64,000 bases of DNA, from NCBI RefSeq assembly GCF_002863565.1, contig NZ_PGUW01000004.1:310001-374000 (forward strand), in the 5' to 3' direction. The position numbers were made by a program, and so were the translations under genes. The DNA comes from Bacillus sp. V5-8f (GTDB lineage: Bacteria > Bacillota > Bacilli > Bacillales > DSM-1321). The notes beneath the pieces were generated by a model. The model was not told the DNA's origin. It saw only the letters and a program-made list of their open reading frames with translations, and made no database searches. Positions 30,073 through 39,484 of this stretch are shown here, in pieces. Each line of letters starts with the position of its first letter. Within the stretch, counting starts at the first letter, position 1.

Positions 30073-32865
30073 ATGGCACAGAGATATGCAGTAATTGATT
30101 TGGAAACTACGGGGAATTCATCAAAAAAGGGCGACAGGGTTATCCAGTTTGCAGGGGTGGCCATTGAAGATGGCATAATTGTTGAGGAATTTTCCACATT
30201 CATTCGACCAGGGCAGGATATACCAGTATTTATCGAAGAGCTGACAGGTATAACGAATGAAATGGTTAAGGATGCCCCTGAATTCCAAGAGGTAGCTTCA
30301 AGAATCGTTGAATTCCTCCGTGATTCATGTTTTGTTGCCCATAATGTACTATTTGATCTTTCTTTCCTTCAGGACGAATTAATCCGCTGCGGGTTTGAAG
30401 GGTTTTATGGATCGGCAATTGATACGGTGGAACTGGCGAAAATCACGAAACCGACATCGGATGGTTATAAGTTGAACCAACTGGCAAAGCAGGAAAACTT
30501 GCAGCATGACCGACCACATCGCGCGGACAGCGATGCTTATGTTACTGCACTGCTATTCTTGGAATTAAATAAAAAACTTGCCGCACTTCCGCTAATTACA
30601 CTTAAAAAGCTACATAAGCTTTCTTTTTCATTAAAAAGCGATATCTCGGATTTGCTTGAAGAACTGATGTCTGAAAAAACGGCAAAAAACGAGGTTCGTT
30701 GCCCTGATTTAAACATATTCCGAGGGATTGCCTTGAGAAAGTCAATCCATGAAGATGGAAATCATCATGTAGGAATTTCACATAGTTATCCTTTTGACCA
30801 TGCCAAAAAGGCTGCATTAATGCAAACTGCAATCCTTCATATGGAATATAGGCAGCAACAGTTTAAAATGATGGACTTGGTGTATGAATCCTTTCATGAA
30901 GGCCGCCATACTATTATTGAAGCCGGCACTGGTATCGGGAAATCATTGGGATATCTAGTTCCGGCTGCTTTTTTTGCCAAACATCACGGGAAAACTGTTT
31001 TAATTTCTACTCATACCATACAATTGCAGAATCAGCTTATTCATCAGGAAATACCGAAATTAAAAGTAATGCTTCCTTTCGATATTCATACTGTTCTGTT
31101 GAAAGGAAGGGGCAATTACTTATCCCTTGCGAAATTTGAAAGGGCACTCCGCGAAAAGGATGACAATTATGAAACAGCCCTAGCAAAGATGCAAATTCTG
31201 GTTTGGTTAACTGAAACAGAGACAGGCGACAAAGATGAACTGAATTTAACAAGCGGCGGCAAGCTTTTTTGGGAAAGGATTCAAAGCGGCGGTTATATCG
31301 ATCCGGAACTGCTGCAGCCCTGGTCTTCTGTTGATTATTATGAAAGGGCTACGCGCCTTGCACAGAAGGCTGATTTCATCATCACCAACCATGCCTATCT
31401 AGCTTCGGGTTTTCTTGAGGATGAGAGAATGAAACCAGTCGAAGGCTTCGTGATCCTTGATGAGGCACAGTATTTAGAACAGGCAGCTTCTAAGTATTTA
31501 GGTAGCAGGCTCGACTACATTTCAGTTAAGACATTACTTAATAGGCTTGGGACCTATGAACAGAAACTTTTACTATACAAGCTGGAGAAGCTGGTCAGGG
31601 AAAACAAACTGAAAGGGTTAAAAAGCATCACAATCCTGAATGAGGCACTGAATAATGTTATTTACGATTTAGATCACTTATTTTATTTGCTTGCCGGGAT
31701 CGCAGAGAAGCACCTAAGCGGGGAAGGCACGGGACGAATGGCGATTCAAGTCAAGGAGAAGCCTGAGTGGAGACAGGTAACGACGCTCGTTAATAGAATG
31801 AACAATCAGTTACACTATTTTATAAAAGAACTGGTTGAACGGCTCGACGCTCTAAAGCAGAAAGACTCATTGGGAAAAAATCCTCGTTTCTTCATCGGGG
31901 AATTTGAAATGAAGGTCGAACAGTTGAGGGAAATCGAGTTACTGTTAAAGGAATTTTTTATCGATCCTACGCAATCTTTTATTTATACAATGTCCTATGT
32001 GAAATCCGCTCCGCATCATGGCCTATCTTTATCATCCCAGCCAATAACAGCAGGAGCCGCCTTATGGGGTACTTTTGTTGCTTCCCAAAATAGTGTGGTT
32101 ATGACATCAGCAATATTATCTGCAAAGAACTCTTTCCAGTTTTTCAAAACGCAGCTTGGTATTGAGGATATGGACATCAAAACAAGATGTCTTCCCTCCC
32201 CATTTGATTATTCCAACTGCGTTAAAGGATTGATTGCGTCAGATATGCCGGATATAAATGCAGTCCCCTTGGATGAGTTCGTAAAGGGTGCGGCTCGCCA
32301 CATTATATCTGCTACCAAGGCAGCGCATGGCAGGGTGGTTATAATATTTGATTCAGATAACATTCTGCGGAAAACCTATCAATATGTGAAGGATTTGGGG
32401 GAACTAGAGGAATTCACCATGTTAGCGCAGGGAATAACGGGAGGAAGCAAGCTGAGAATGCTCCGTAATTTTCAATCTTTTGAAAAGGCTCTTTTATTCG
32501 GTAAAACAAGCCTGTGGGAGGGTATTGAGATCCCAAGGGATAATCTTTCATGTCTCGTATTTGTAGGCCTTCCGTTTTCACCGCCTGATGAGCCAGCCAC
32601 TGAGGCTAAATGCTTACTAATTGCAAAGCAGGGGAAGAATCCATTCTTGGAATATTTACTGCCTGAAGCAATCTTTAGAGTTCGCCAGGGCTTCGACCAA
32701 TTGGTAAGATCCAGGCATGGTAAGGGTGTGTTGCTTCTATTGGACCCGCGTATCAGTACGGCCGGATATGGCAAGGAGTTTATGGAGGCGATTCCGGGAT
32801 TAAAATGGGAGGAAGTATCCTTACATACTTTGGAAAGAAAAATAGAAGAATGGAGCTACTTGTAG
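30073..32865 (+). CDS. dinG: DinG-type exonuclease-helicase
   Basis: A 930-residue two-part protein. Residues 1-170 form a DEDDh 3'-5' exonuclease like DNA polymerase III epsilon (D9, E11 in VIDLETTG; D95; H149 and D154 in PHRADSDAY). The rest is an XPD/DinG-like superfamily 2 core with Walker A EAGTGIGKS at 283-291 and a DEAQ box at 463-466. No cysteine occurs between those two motifs, so the iron-sulfur cluster of E. coli DinG and XPD is absent; in studied Gram-positive relatives the helicase activity is lost and the protein acts as a nuclease. ATG 30073 follows AGAGGTG; GTG 30061 overlaps that site. Confidence 0.93.
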   Translation: MAQRYAVIDLETTGNSSKKGDRVIQFAGVAIEDGIIVEEFSTFIRPGQDIPVFIEELTGITNEMVKDAPEFQEVASRIVEFLRDSCFVAHNVLFDLSFLQDELIRCGFEGFYGSAIDTVELAKITKPTSDGYKLNQLAKQENLQHDRPHRADSDAYVTALLFLELNKKLAALPLITLKKLHKLSFSLKSDISDLLEELMSEKTAKNEVRCPDLNIFRGIALRKSIHEDGNHHVGISHSYPFDHAKKAALMQTAILHMEYRQQQFKMMDLVYESFHEGRHTIIEAGTGIGKSLGYLVPAAFFAKHHGKTVLISTHTIQLQNQLIHQEIPKLKVMLPFDIHTVLLKGRGNYLSLAKFERALREKDDNYETALAKMQILVWLTETETGDKDELNLTSGGKLFWERIQSGGYIDPELLQPWSSVDYYERATRLAQKADFIITNHAYLASGFLEDERMKPVEGFVILDEAQYLEQAASKYLGSRLDYISVKTLLNRLGTYEQKLLLYKLEKLVRENKLKGLKSITILNEALNNVIYDLDHLFYLLAGIAEKHLSGEGTGRMAIQVKEKPEWRQVTTLVNRMNNQLHYFIKELVERLDALKQKDSLGKNPRFFIGEFEMKVEQLREIELLLKEFFIDPTQSFIYTMSYVKSAPHHGLSLSSQPITAGAALWGTFVASQNSVVMTSAILSAKNSFQFFKTQLGIEDMDIKTRCLPSPFDYSNCVKGLIASDMPDINAVPLDEFVKGAARHIISATKAAHGRVVIIFDSDNILRKTYQYVKDLGELEEFTMLAQGITGGSKLRMLRNFQSFEKALLFGKTSLWEGIEIPRDNLSCLVFVGLPFSPPDEPATEAKCLLIAKQGKNPFLEYLLPEAIFRVRQGFDQLVRSRHGKGVLLLLDPRISTAGYGKEFMEAIPGLKWEEVSLHTLERKIEEWSYL

Positions 32866-32966
32866 TTCAGTCTCAAGATGAAAAGGTTTTTGCCAAAGAA
32901 GTAGGGATAATATACAAATAAAACAGGTAATCTATGGATAAAGTTGTTAATACGGAGGATGCTGTA

Positions 32967-33809
32967 GTGAATGTACTTCTTTCCATGATGCTTTTTTTCA
33001 CCGGATTACTGCCCATTTCAGGCGAGGAAACTGCGGTACCAGAGGAAATTCAAAAAATAGATTTGAACCTGATGGAGAAAGAATATGCGATTACATTCTT
33101 TGATTTAAATAAGGGGGATTCTTCCATTATCCAGGGGGCTGGGGGATCGACCATCATGATCAATACTGGAGCGACCGAGGATTATGAAGATTTGAAAGAA
33201 TGGCTTAGGCTCTATGGAGTTAAACAGATTGATACAATTATACTGACCAGGCAGGGTGATGGTTACGACAGTAATCTGCAAGATATTGTCGATCAATATA
33301 AAGTTTCACGAGTAATAGCAGGCAAGGGAATGGTTAAAAAGGTCAACAGGCTTCTATATGAGGTTCCGGACATAAAAATTGATGTCTGGGATAGCCAGTC
33401 AAAAGAAACCTTTTTAGATGAAGTAGCAATTGGTGTGCTTCATGAGGAAGAAGGGAAAGGACAAGAACTGGATTTAACGATTCATATCAGGGCTAATCAT
33501 CTTTTATATGTGACGTCGTCTTCTGGGGTTATTAGAGAAAAACTTCTATCATTGACACCGTCTAGTGTTCAAATTGTCCGGGCTCCGTTTACAGCGATGC
33601 CACTCGAGGTTGCAGAGCATTTGGATCCGCAAGCCGTTATCCTTGATGAGCATCAAGAAACACATGCTCAGAATGAAATGGTGAAGAAATGCCATGAACT
33701 ATGGATAGAGGTTCTAAACATTGCTGATCAGGGAACTGTAACAACAAAATTTACCGAAGCAAACCATGAAATTTTTCCGATAAGGAATTTTTTGCATTCA
33801 AAAAATTGA
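32967..33809 (+). CDS. Exported protein with a degenerate metallo-beta-lactamase (ComEC-like) fold
   Basis: A 280-residue protein with a hydrophobic N-terminal segment (LLSMMLFFTGLLPIS) followed by an acidic stretch, so probably exported or anchored. The body resembles the ComEC C-terminal metallo-beta-lactamase domain: YAITFFDLNKGDSSII, then a loop and DTIILTRQGDGYDSN. In active members the last block is HxHxDH; here T-R-Q-G-D-G-Y-D replaces the histidines, so metal hydrolysis is unlikely. GTG 32967 is chosen since CGGAGGA is seven bases before it. It sits between dinG and ypmA, where B. subtilis has no such gene. Confidence 0.65.
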   Translation: MNVLLSMMLFFTGLLPISGEETAVPEEIQKIDLNLMEKEYAITFFDLNKGDSSIIQGAGGSTIMINTGATEDYEDLKEWLRLYGVKQIDTIILTRQGDGYDSNLQDIVDQYKVSRVIAGKGMVKKVNRLLYEVPDIKIDVWDSQSKETFLDEVAIGVLHEEEGKGQELDLTIHIRANHLLYVTSSSGVIREKLLSLTPSSVQIVRAPFTAMPLEVAEHLDPQAVILDEHQETHAQNEMVKKCHELWIEVLNIADQGTVTTKFTEANHEIFPIRNFLHSKN

Positions 33810-33898
33810 ACAAATACATGGGAAATGGCGAATTTTATACATTCTCGTAAAAGAAATTCCCAAAAGAGTGAATATTTATAACAGAATTTATTCTAAGC

Positions 33899-33907
33899 TG
33901 TTATAAT
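33899..33907 (+). promoter_or_regulatory. Extended -10 promoter for ypmA-ypmB
   Basis: TGTTATAAT is a perfect extended -10 element, 65 bp before ypmA. Confidence 0.5.
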
Positions 33908-33971
33908 GAATTCTATATCCTGTTATCAATGTTCAAGCAGAGAAATCAAGACTTATTGGAGGAATCAAGCG

Positions 33972-34141
33972 ATGGACAGCAAAATTGAAGTGCTTTCGAC
34001 AGTACGGTGTAAAACTGACCTGAATTATATAAAATTGTCGATGCGTTAAACCGCACTTTAAGTGAAAAAGATTTGATGTTCGGGCTGGGGCTTGAATCGG
34101 ATAATCAAGAAAAAGCAATTTTTACGATCTATCGTACATAG
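33972..34141 (+). pseudogene. ypmA: ypmA, frameshifted
   Basis: The first frame reads MDSKIEVLSTVRCKTD and then stops early. A shift at 34020-34021 restores a frame reading ELYKIVDALNRTLSEKDL and on to FTIYRT, ending at TAG 34139. Adding one base would give 56 residues, the length I recall for YpmA, a small conserved protein of unknown role located between dinG and ypmB. The simplest explanation is a one-base deletion, either real or a sequencing error. The gene was too short and broken to be seen as one open frame. The ribosome site is GGAGGAATC. Confidence 0.8.
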
Positions 34142-34157
34142 AAAGAGTGAGCGCATT

Positions 34158-34628
34158 TTGAAAAAATGGCTGATTGGTATTGCCGTAGCGATACTTTTTG
34201 TGTTCGGAATTGTTGCAGGTACTTATATAAGTGCCTTAGGGCCAAAAAAGGATTCTGAACAGGAGGCGTTCCGTGTTGCACAAAAGGAAGCTGGCCTTGT
34301 CACTATGGACGAATTTTTTATTTATAATGGCAAGGATTCCTATAAGGTTCTCATAGGCAAAACGGCAGATGGCGGGAAAAAGGCCGTGTGGCTGCCAAAT
34401 GATGACGATAAAAAGACGGTCACCGCAAATTATGACTCCGGCAAAACAAAAGAAGAGATCTTGAAGATTGCCAATAAAAAACCCGATGAGATTATTTCTA
34501 TAAAACTTGGAATGGAAAACAACACACCGCTTTGGGAAATCACATATCTTGATGATTCAAACCGGTATAATTATGATTATTATGATTTCAAAACAGGGGA
34601 ATGGCTTAAATTTTACCGAAGCATATGA
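34158..34628 (+). CDS. ypmB: YpmB family exported PepSY-like protein
   Basis: A 156-residue protein with an N-terminal membrane anchor (LIGIAVAILFVFGIVAGTYI) and an extracellular part that contains two PepSY-like stretches; the last one (PLWEITYLDDSNRYNYDYYDFKTG) is typical. PepSY domains are thought to act as peptidase inhibitors or anchors. TTG 34158 is chosen by comparison with the B. subtilis N-terminus; the ribosome site (AGAGTGAG) is weak. It begins 16 bp after the broken ypmA and just before aspB. Confidence 0.85.
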   Translation: MKKWLIGIAVAILFVFGIVAGTYISALGPKKDSEQEAFRVAQKEAGLVTMDEFFIYNGKDSYKVLIGKTADGGKKAVWLPNDDDKKTVTANYDSGKTKEEILKIANKKPDEIISIKLGMENNTPLWEITYLDDSNRYNYDYYDFKTGEWLKFYRSI

Positions 34629-34644
34629 ATGGGGGATATTTTTC

Positions 34645-35829
34645 ATGAAATTAGCTAGCCGTGTACAGGCATTGACACCATCTACAACGCTGGCAATAAC
34701 AGCCAAGGCTAAGGAACTTAAGGCACAGGGCCACGACATTATCGGTCTAGGTGCCGGGGAGCCGGACTTTAATACACCAAAGTATATCATCGATGCCGCC
34801 TATAAGTCTATGATAGAGGGCCAAACAAAATATACCCCTTCAGCAGGGCTGCCGAAGTTGAAGGAAGAAATTGCAGCCAAGCTAAAAAGAGATCAAGGAA
34901 TTGACTATAAGCTGTCCGAAATCATGGTCGGATCGGGCGCAAAGCATGTACTGTATACATTGTTCCAGGCTATTCTCGATGAAGGTGATGAAGTTATCGT
35001 TCCGATTCCATACTGGGTGAGCTATCCGGAGCAGGTCAAGCTTGCGGGTGGAATACCGGTTTATGTTGAAGGAAAAGAAGAAAACGACTTTAAATTAACA
35101 AGAGAACAGCTTGAAGAAAGCATTACAGCAAAAACCAAGGCGATCGTGATCAATTCGCCAAGCAATCCTACTGGCATGATTTATACAGAGGAAGAGCTTC
35201 GTACCCTTGGTGAAGTATGCTTGGAAAATGATGTATTGATCGTGTCCGATGAAATCTATGAAAAACTTTTATACGGAGGCGCGTCCCATGTTTCAATCGC
35301 GTCATTGTCCCCTGAATTAAAACAGCAAACGGTTCTGATTAATGGTGTGTCCAAATCGCATTCAATGACCGGCTGGAGAATTGGGTATGCTGCGGGTGAG
35401 GAATCAATCATTAAGGCAATGACCAACCTGGCAAGCCACAGCACATCGAATCCAACAACTACTGCACAATACGGTGCCATTGCAGCTTATGGAGGCCCGC
35501 AAGATGAAGTAGAGCAAATGCGTACTGCCTTTGAAGAAAGGCTTAACATTATTTATGATAAGCTTGTCGCAATCCCAGGAATTACATGCTTGAAGCCCCA
35601 AGGTGCTTTTTACCTGTTCCCAAATGTAAAAAAAGCTGCGGAACTCACAGGTTACCAAAGTGTAGATCATTTTGTGGAAGCTTTATTGGAAGAAGCGCTA
35701 GTAGCTGTCGTTCCTGGTTCAGGCTTTGGAGCTGATGACTATATTCGTCTTTCTTACGCAACTTCGCTTGAACAGCTGGAAACCGCAGTGGAGCGCATTC
35801 ATAAGTTTGTGGATAATAAGATGGCTTAG
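34645..35829 (+). CDS. aspB: Aspartate aminotransferase
   Basis: A 394-residue PLP-dependent class I aminotransferase interconverting aspartate and oxaloacetate. The Schiff-base lysine is K237 in NGVSKSHSMTGWRIGYA; NSPSNPTG (170-177) and SDEIYE (201-206) hold the cofactor. ATG 34645 has GGGGGAT eight bases before it. It is followed by asnS, so two uses of aspartate are adjacent, but a terminator and a promoter separate them. Confidence 0.96.
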   Translation: MKLASRVQALTPSTTLAITAKAKELKAQGHDIIGLGAGEPDFNTPKYIIDAAYKSMIEGQTKYTPSAGLPKLKEEIAAKLKRDQGIDYKLSEIMVGSGAKHVLYTLFQAILDEGDEVIVPIPYWVSYPEQVKLAGGIPVYVEGKEENDFKLTREQLEESITAKTKAIVINSPSNPTGMIYTEEELRTLGEVCLENDVLIVSDEIYEKLLYGGASHVSIASLSPELKQQTVLINGVSKSHSMTGWRIGYAAGEESIIKAMTNLASHSTSNPTTTAQYGAIAAYGGPQDEVEQMRTAFEERLNIIYDKLVAIPGITCLKPQGAFYLFPNVKKAAELTGYQSVDHFVEALLEEALVAVVPGSGFGADDYIRLSYATSLEQLETAVERIHKFVDNKMA

Positions 35830-35840
35830 ACTTTTTCTTC

Positions 35841-35871
35841 AAACTCGCCAATCGGCGGGTTTTTCTTTTTT
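35841..35871 (+). terminator. Terminator of aspB
   Basis: AAACTCGCC pairs with GGCGGGTTT around AATC, then TTTCTTTTTT. Confidence 0.92.
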
Positions 35872-35898
35872 GAGACGATAGGAACCCGCGCAGGTGAT

Positions 35899-35928
35899 TT
35901 GCCTGTACTGTTGTTCTAAATGTATAAT
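35899..35928 (+). promoter_or_regulatory. Predicted promoter of asnS
   Basis: TTGCCT (35899-35904) and a perfect TATAAT (35923-35928) are 18 bp apart, 52 bp before asnS. No T-box leader is present in this short space. Confidence 0.6.
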
Positions 35929-35980
35929 ATAGAAGGTAAAATTTTTAGTTTTGGGTTGTAAATTTGGAGGGAAATATAAC

Positions 35981-37273
35981 GTGAAAATTACGATTGCGGA
36001 AGCTAATAAATATGTTGATGAGCAAATCAAGATTGGTTGCTGGCTGGCAAACAAACGCTCAAGCGGAAAAATCGCATTTTTGCAGCTTCGTGACGGCTCC
36101 GGTTTTATCCAGGGGGTTGTCGTACGCGAGGATGTAGGCGAGGAAGTTTTTGCAAAGGCAAAAGCATTGACACAAGAATCATCCTTGTATGTATCAGGGA
36201 TCGTTCAAAAAGATGAACGTTCTCCTTTTGGCTATGAAATGCTTATAAAAGATATTGAAGTCATTCATGAATCAGTCGATTATCCGATTACACCTAAGGC
36301 CCATGGAACCGAATTTCTCATGGATAACAGGCATTTATGGTTAAGGTCTAAACGGCAGCACGCGGTAATGAAAATCCGCAATGAAATCATAAGGGCTACT
36401 TACGAATTTTTTAACAAAGAAGGCTTTGTTAAAGTTGATCCCCCTATCTTGACAGGCAGTGCACCGGAGGGAACATCCGAGTTGTTTGCTACAAAATACT
36501 TTGATGAAGACGCTTATCTTTCCCAAAGTGGACAATTGTATATGGAAGCGGCAGCGATGGCGCTAGGAAAAGTCTTTTCATTCGGCCCTACCTTCCGTGC
36601 CGAAAAATCAAAGACGAGGCGCCATTTGATCGAGTTCTGGATGATCGAACCCGAAATGGCTTTCTACGAATTCGAAGATAATCTCCAGGTTCAGGAGCAA
36701 TATGTCTCCCATATCGTTCAATCTGTCCTTAAAAATTGTAAGCTTGAACTGAACACTCTTGGGAGGGATACATCCAAGCTTGAACAAATTAAAGCACCTT
36801 TCCCTCGTATAAATTACGATGATGCCATTAAGTTCCTTCATGAAAAAGGCTTTGATGATATTCAGTGGGGCGATGATTTTGGGGCACCACACGAAACGGC
36901 GATTGCTGAAAGCTATGATAAACCAGTTTTCATCACGCATTATCCTACATCAATAAAACCGTTTTATATGCAGCCTGACCCTGAACGGGAAGAAGTGGTG
37001 CTTTGCGCAGATCTTATCGCACCTGAAGGGTATGGCGAAATAATTGGCGGTTCACAGAGGATCCATGATTATGATCTGTTGGACGCGCGCATTGAGGAAC
37101 ACGGCCTGAGCAAGGAAGCCTATAAATGGTATCAGGAATTGAGACAATTTGGCTCTGTTCCGCACTCCGGCTTCGGTCTAGGTTTAGAGCGTACAGTCGC
37201 CTGGATAAGCGGAGTAGAGCATGTACGTGAAACGATTCCATTCCCGCGATTGTTAAATAGACTGTATCCATAA
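35981..37273 (+). CDS. asnS: Asparaginyl-tRNA synthetase
   Basis: A 430-residue class II aminoacyl-tRNA synthetase. An N-terminal OB-fold anticodon domain (about 1-110; [19 protein letters not shown]) precedes the catalytic core with motif 2 ([19 protein letters not shown]) and motif 3 ([12 protein letters not shown]). GTG 35981 follows TTGGAGGG and aligns with the B. subtilis start; the frame is open further upstream without support. A long hairpin at 37421 is the likely terminator. Confidence 0.97.
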   Translation: MKITIAEANKYVDEQIKIGCWLANKRSSGKIAFLQLRDGSGFIQGVVVREDVGEEVFAKAKALTQESSLYVSGIVQKDERSPFGYEMLIKDIEVIHESVDYPITPKAHGTEFLMDNRHLWLRSKRQHAVMKIRNEIIRATYEFFNKEGFVKVDPPILTGSAPEGTSELFATKYFDEDAYLSQSGQLYMEAAAMALGKVFSFGPTFRAEKSKTRRHLIEFWMIEPEMAFYEFEDNLQVQEQYVSHIVQSVLKNCKLELNTLGRDTSKLEQIKAPFPRINYDDAIKFLHEKGFDDIQWGDDFGAPHETAIAESYDKPVFITHYPTSIKPFYMQPDPEREEVVLCADLIAPEGYGEIIGGSQRIHDYDLLDARIEEHGLSKEAYKWYQELRQFGSVPHSGFGLGLERTVAWISGVEHVRETIPFPRLLNRLYP

Positions 37274-37420
37274 TTGGTCTTTCATTTTTTACTATAATCC
37301 TTAAGAAATAAATTCTTTAATTTACTTTAGCTTCCTTGGAAGGCATGGGAAAATTCATTACTCAACCAAAAATTACAGTGGCAAGCGCTAGAAATTGTCA
37401 TTCCAGTCATATGTTAATTT

Positions 37421-37458
37421 GAACGGTTTTGCCGCTTTTCGGCTGCCGTTCTTTTTTT
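37421..37458 (+). terminator. Terminator downstream of asnS
   Basis: GAACGG (37421-37426) pairs with CCGTTC (37446-37451), with an inner GCCG/CGGC stem, followed by seven T. It lies 150 bp after asnS and 95 bp before dnaD. Confidence 0.85.
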
Positions 37459-37553
37459 CATCATGGGAACCCGATGTTGTTAAAACTTTCATCTTATTTG
37501 GCGCTTATTTCGTGAATCCATTTCGTGTTATACTTGATGAGAGGTGTCTTATG

Positions 37554-38249
37554 ATGAAGGATAAATTATTTGCATGGTTTAAGGAAGGTACGATCACGAT
37601 TCCTTCTTTTCTTTTTAGCCATTATAAAGTAATGGGGCTAAATGAAGAAGAGGTCATGCTATTATTGCAGCTCCATAATTTTCGGGAAAATGGAAACGAG
37701 TTTCCGACGCCGGGGCAAATTGCAGAAAGAATGACGTATGGAGAACAGGATTGTCTGGGGATGATCCAAAGGATGATCCAACGAGGCTTTATAGAAATCA
37801 ACGAGGAGTATCCCGGTTCCATCCTGCACGAAAGCTATTCCATCGAACCGATGTTTGAAAAAATGATTGAATGCTTCCTCAAAACGGTAAACCAGGCAGA
37901 AACCGAAAAGAATGCGGAAGATAATCAAAGCCTATATACAATTTTTGAAAAAGAGTTCGGCAGGCCGTTGTCTCCATTTGAATGCGAAACACTTGCCATG
38001 TGGATGGAAGAAGATCACCATGCTGAAATCATTAAAGCGGCGTTAAAGGAAAGTGTATTATCTGGAAAGTTGAATTTTCGCTATATTGACCGGATCTTGT
38101 TTGAATGGAAAAGAAACGGGATTAAAACAACTGAGCAAGCTAGACAGCATAGCGAAAAATTTCGTATCCACCAGAAACGGGAAAAAAGGGTGAAACCAGC
38201 CACTGCGCCCTCTAAGGAAATCCCTTTTTATAACTGGCTGGAGCAGTGA
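37554..38249 (+). CDS. dnaD: DNA replication initiation protein DnaD
   Basis: A 231-residue primosomal protein that helps load the replicative helicase together with DnaA, DnaB and DnaI. The N-terminal winged-helix domain (about 10-110; PTPGQIAERM) is followed by the C-terminal DnaD domain (about 120-200; PLSPFECETL and YIDRILFEW). The end SKEIPFYNWLEQ is typical. ATG 37554 is best spaced from GAGGTG (37541-37546); ATG 37551 directly before it is possible. It forms a unit with nth and ypoC. Confidence 0.94.
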   Translation: MKDKLFAWFKEGTITIPSFLFSHYKVMGLNEEEVMLLLQLHNFRENGNEFPTPGQIAERMTYGEQDCLGMIQRMIQRGFIEINEEYPGSILHESYSIEPMFEKMIECFLKTVNQAETEKNAEDNQSLYTIFEKEFGRPLSPFECETLAMWMEEDHHAEIIKAALKESVLSGKLNFRYIDRILFEWKRNGIKTTEQARQHSEKFRIHQKREKRVKPATAPSKEIPFYNWLEQ

Positions 38250-38273
38250 TCTATGGTTTAAAGGAGTAAAAAC

Positions 38274-38930
38274 ATGCTTAATAAAGCGCAAATACGAAAG
38301 TGTCTTGAGACAATAGGGGAAATGTTTCCGGATGCACATTGTGAGCTGAACCACTCAAATCCGTTTGAACTAGTCATTGCGGTTGCATTATCGGCCCAAT
38401 GTACCGACGCTTTAGTCAATAAAGTTACAAAGAATCTCTTCCAAAAATATAAAAAGCCAGAGGATTACATAAGTGTGCCTCTTGAAGAACTTGAGAACGA
38501 TATTCGTTCGATCGGCCTGTACCGAAACAAGGCAAAAAATATTCAAAAGCTCTCCCGAATGATTATCGAAGATTATGATGGAGAAGTCCCAACAGACAGG
38601 GATGAATTAACAAATTTGCCCGGCGTTGGAAGGAAAACTGCCAATGTTGTTGTTTCCGTTGCTTATGGTGTCCCTGCCATAGCGGTCGATACTCATGTCG
38701 AAAGAGTGAGCAAACGCTTGGGTATATGCCGATGGAAAGACAGCGTACTGGAAGTGGAAAAGACATTAATGGCGAAGATACCGAAGGAAGAGTGGTCCAT
38801 TACGCATCATCGTCTTATTTTCTTTGGAAGATACCATTGCAAGGCACAGTCACCCAAATGTGAGACCTGCCCGCTGTTGGATGTATGCCGGGAAGGGAAG
38901 AAACGCATGAAGGTGAAAGTTGTGAAATGA
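38274..38930 (+). CDS. nth: Endonuclease III
   Basis: A 218-residue base-excision repair glycosylase and AP lyase for oxidised pyrimidines. The helix-hairpin-helix LPGVGRKTANVV carries catalytic K121, and D139 follows in AVDTHVERV. The 4Fe-4S cluster ligands C189, C196, C199 and C205 have the exact C-x6-C-x2-C-x5-C spacing. The stop overlaps the ypoC start (ATGA). Confidence 0.97.
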   Translation: MLNKAQIRKCLETIGEMFPDAHCELNHSNPFELVIAVALSAQCTDALVNKVTKNLFQKYKKPEDYISVPLEELENDIRSIGLYRNKAKNIQKLSRMIIEDYDGEVPTDRDELTNLPGVGRKTANVVVSVAYGVPAIAVDTHVERVSKRLGICRWKDSVLEVEKTLMAKIPKEEWSITHHRLIFFGRYHCKAQSPKCETCPLLDVCREGKKRMKVKVVK

Positions 38931-39469
38931 GAGGGCCAATTACATGCAGCATACCTGAGGAGCTAAAGCATCCATTATTTTTTTCCGGAGAAGATGCTGT
39001 AATTTCACCGGCCGCATTACAGGATAGGGGAATTGCTGGTGTTAACCCCTATTTTGCCTATGAACTATTATATTGGAACGGTTTAAACGGATACCGTCCA
39101 TGGGAGGCGGACCAATTGTCGCTCGTTGAGATTTTTTCACACTGGAAAAGGATAAATCAAAAGGCAGGTTTACTCTTTTCTGACAGAAAAGCAGAAGATG
39201 CTTGCATTTATATGATAGAGGGATTATCTTTATTCTTCTCGGCACTTTTTTGGTTGAACAATAAGCCGGTTAGTCTCAAAAATTGGGAAGCTGCCATTGA
39301 GTCTTTTCCATTCAAACCTGTAAACACATCTGATAGGTTAAGTTTTATCTTCTTTCGGCCCGGCCTTTATCATTCCTATGTGCAGCTTGCAGAATTATTT
39401 GCCGAATTGGAAAAACTATACTATAAAAAAGAAATATTATCTAAAAAAACGTCTAAGCATCAAGCCTAG
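38927..39469 (+). CDS. ypoC: YpoC family protein
   Basis: A 180-residue soluble protein of unknown function, assigned by its place between nth and ponA and by its size. No catalytic motif is seen; it is rich in aromatic residues and looks helical. ATG 38927 overlaps the nth stop codon, so it is translationally coupled to nth. The stop lies within the bidirectional terminator that also ends ponA. Confidence 0.8.
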   Translation: MRGPITCSIPEELKHPLFFSGEDAVISPAALQDRGIAGVNPYFAYELLYWNGLNGYRPWEADQLSLVEIFSHWKRINQKAGLLFSDRKAEDACIYMIEGLSLFFSALFWLNNKPVSLKNWEAAIESFPFKPVNTSDRLSFIFFRPGLYHSYVQLAELFAELEKLYYKKEILSKKTSKHQA

Positions 39470-39478
39470 ACGTTTTTT
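39444..39478. terminator. Bidirectional terminator between ypoC and ponA
   Basis: AAAAAACGTCTA (39444-39455) is fully complementary to TAGACGTTTTTT (39467-39478), giving A and T tracts for both directions. It overlaps the ypoC stop codon. Confidence 0.93.
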
Positions 39479-39484
39479 GTCCTT

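Noticed and set aside
35872-35980. T-box leader for asnS
   Set aside because: The space between the aspB terminator and asnS is only about 110 bp, with no T-box sequence or antiterminator.
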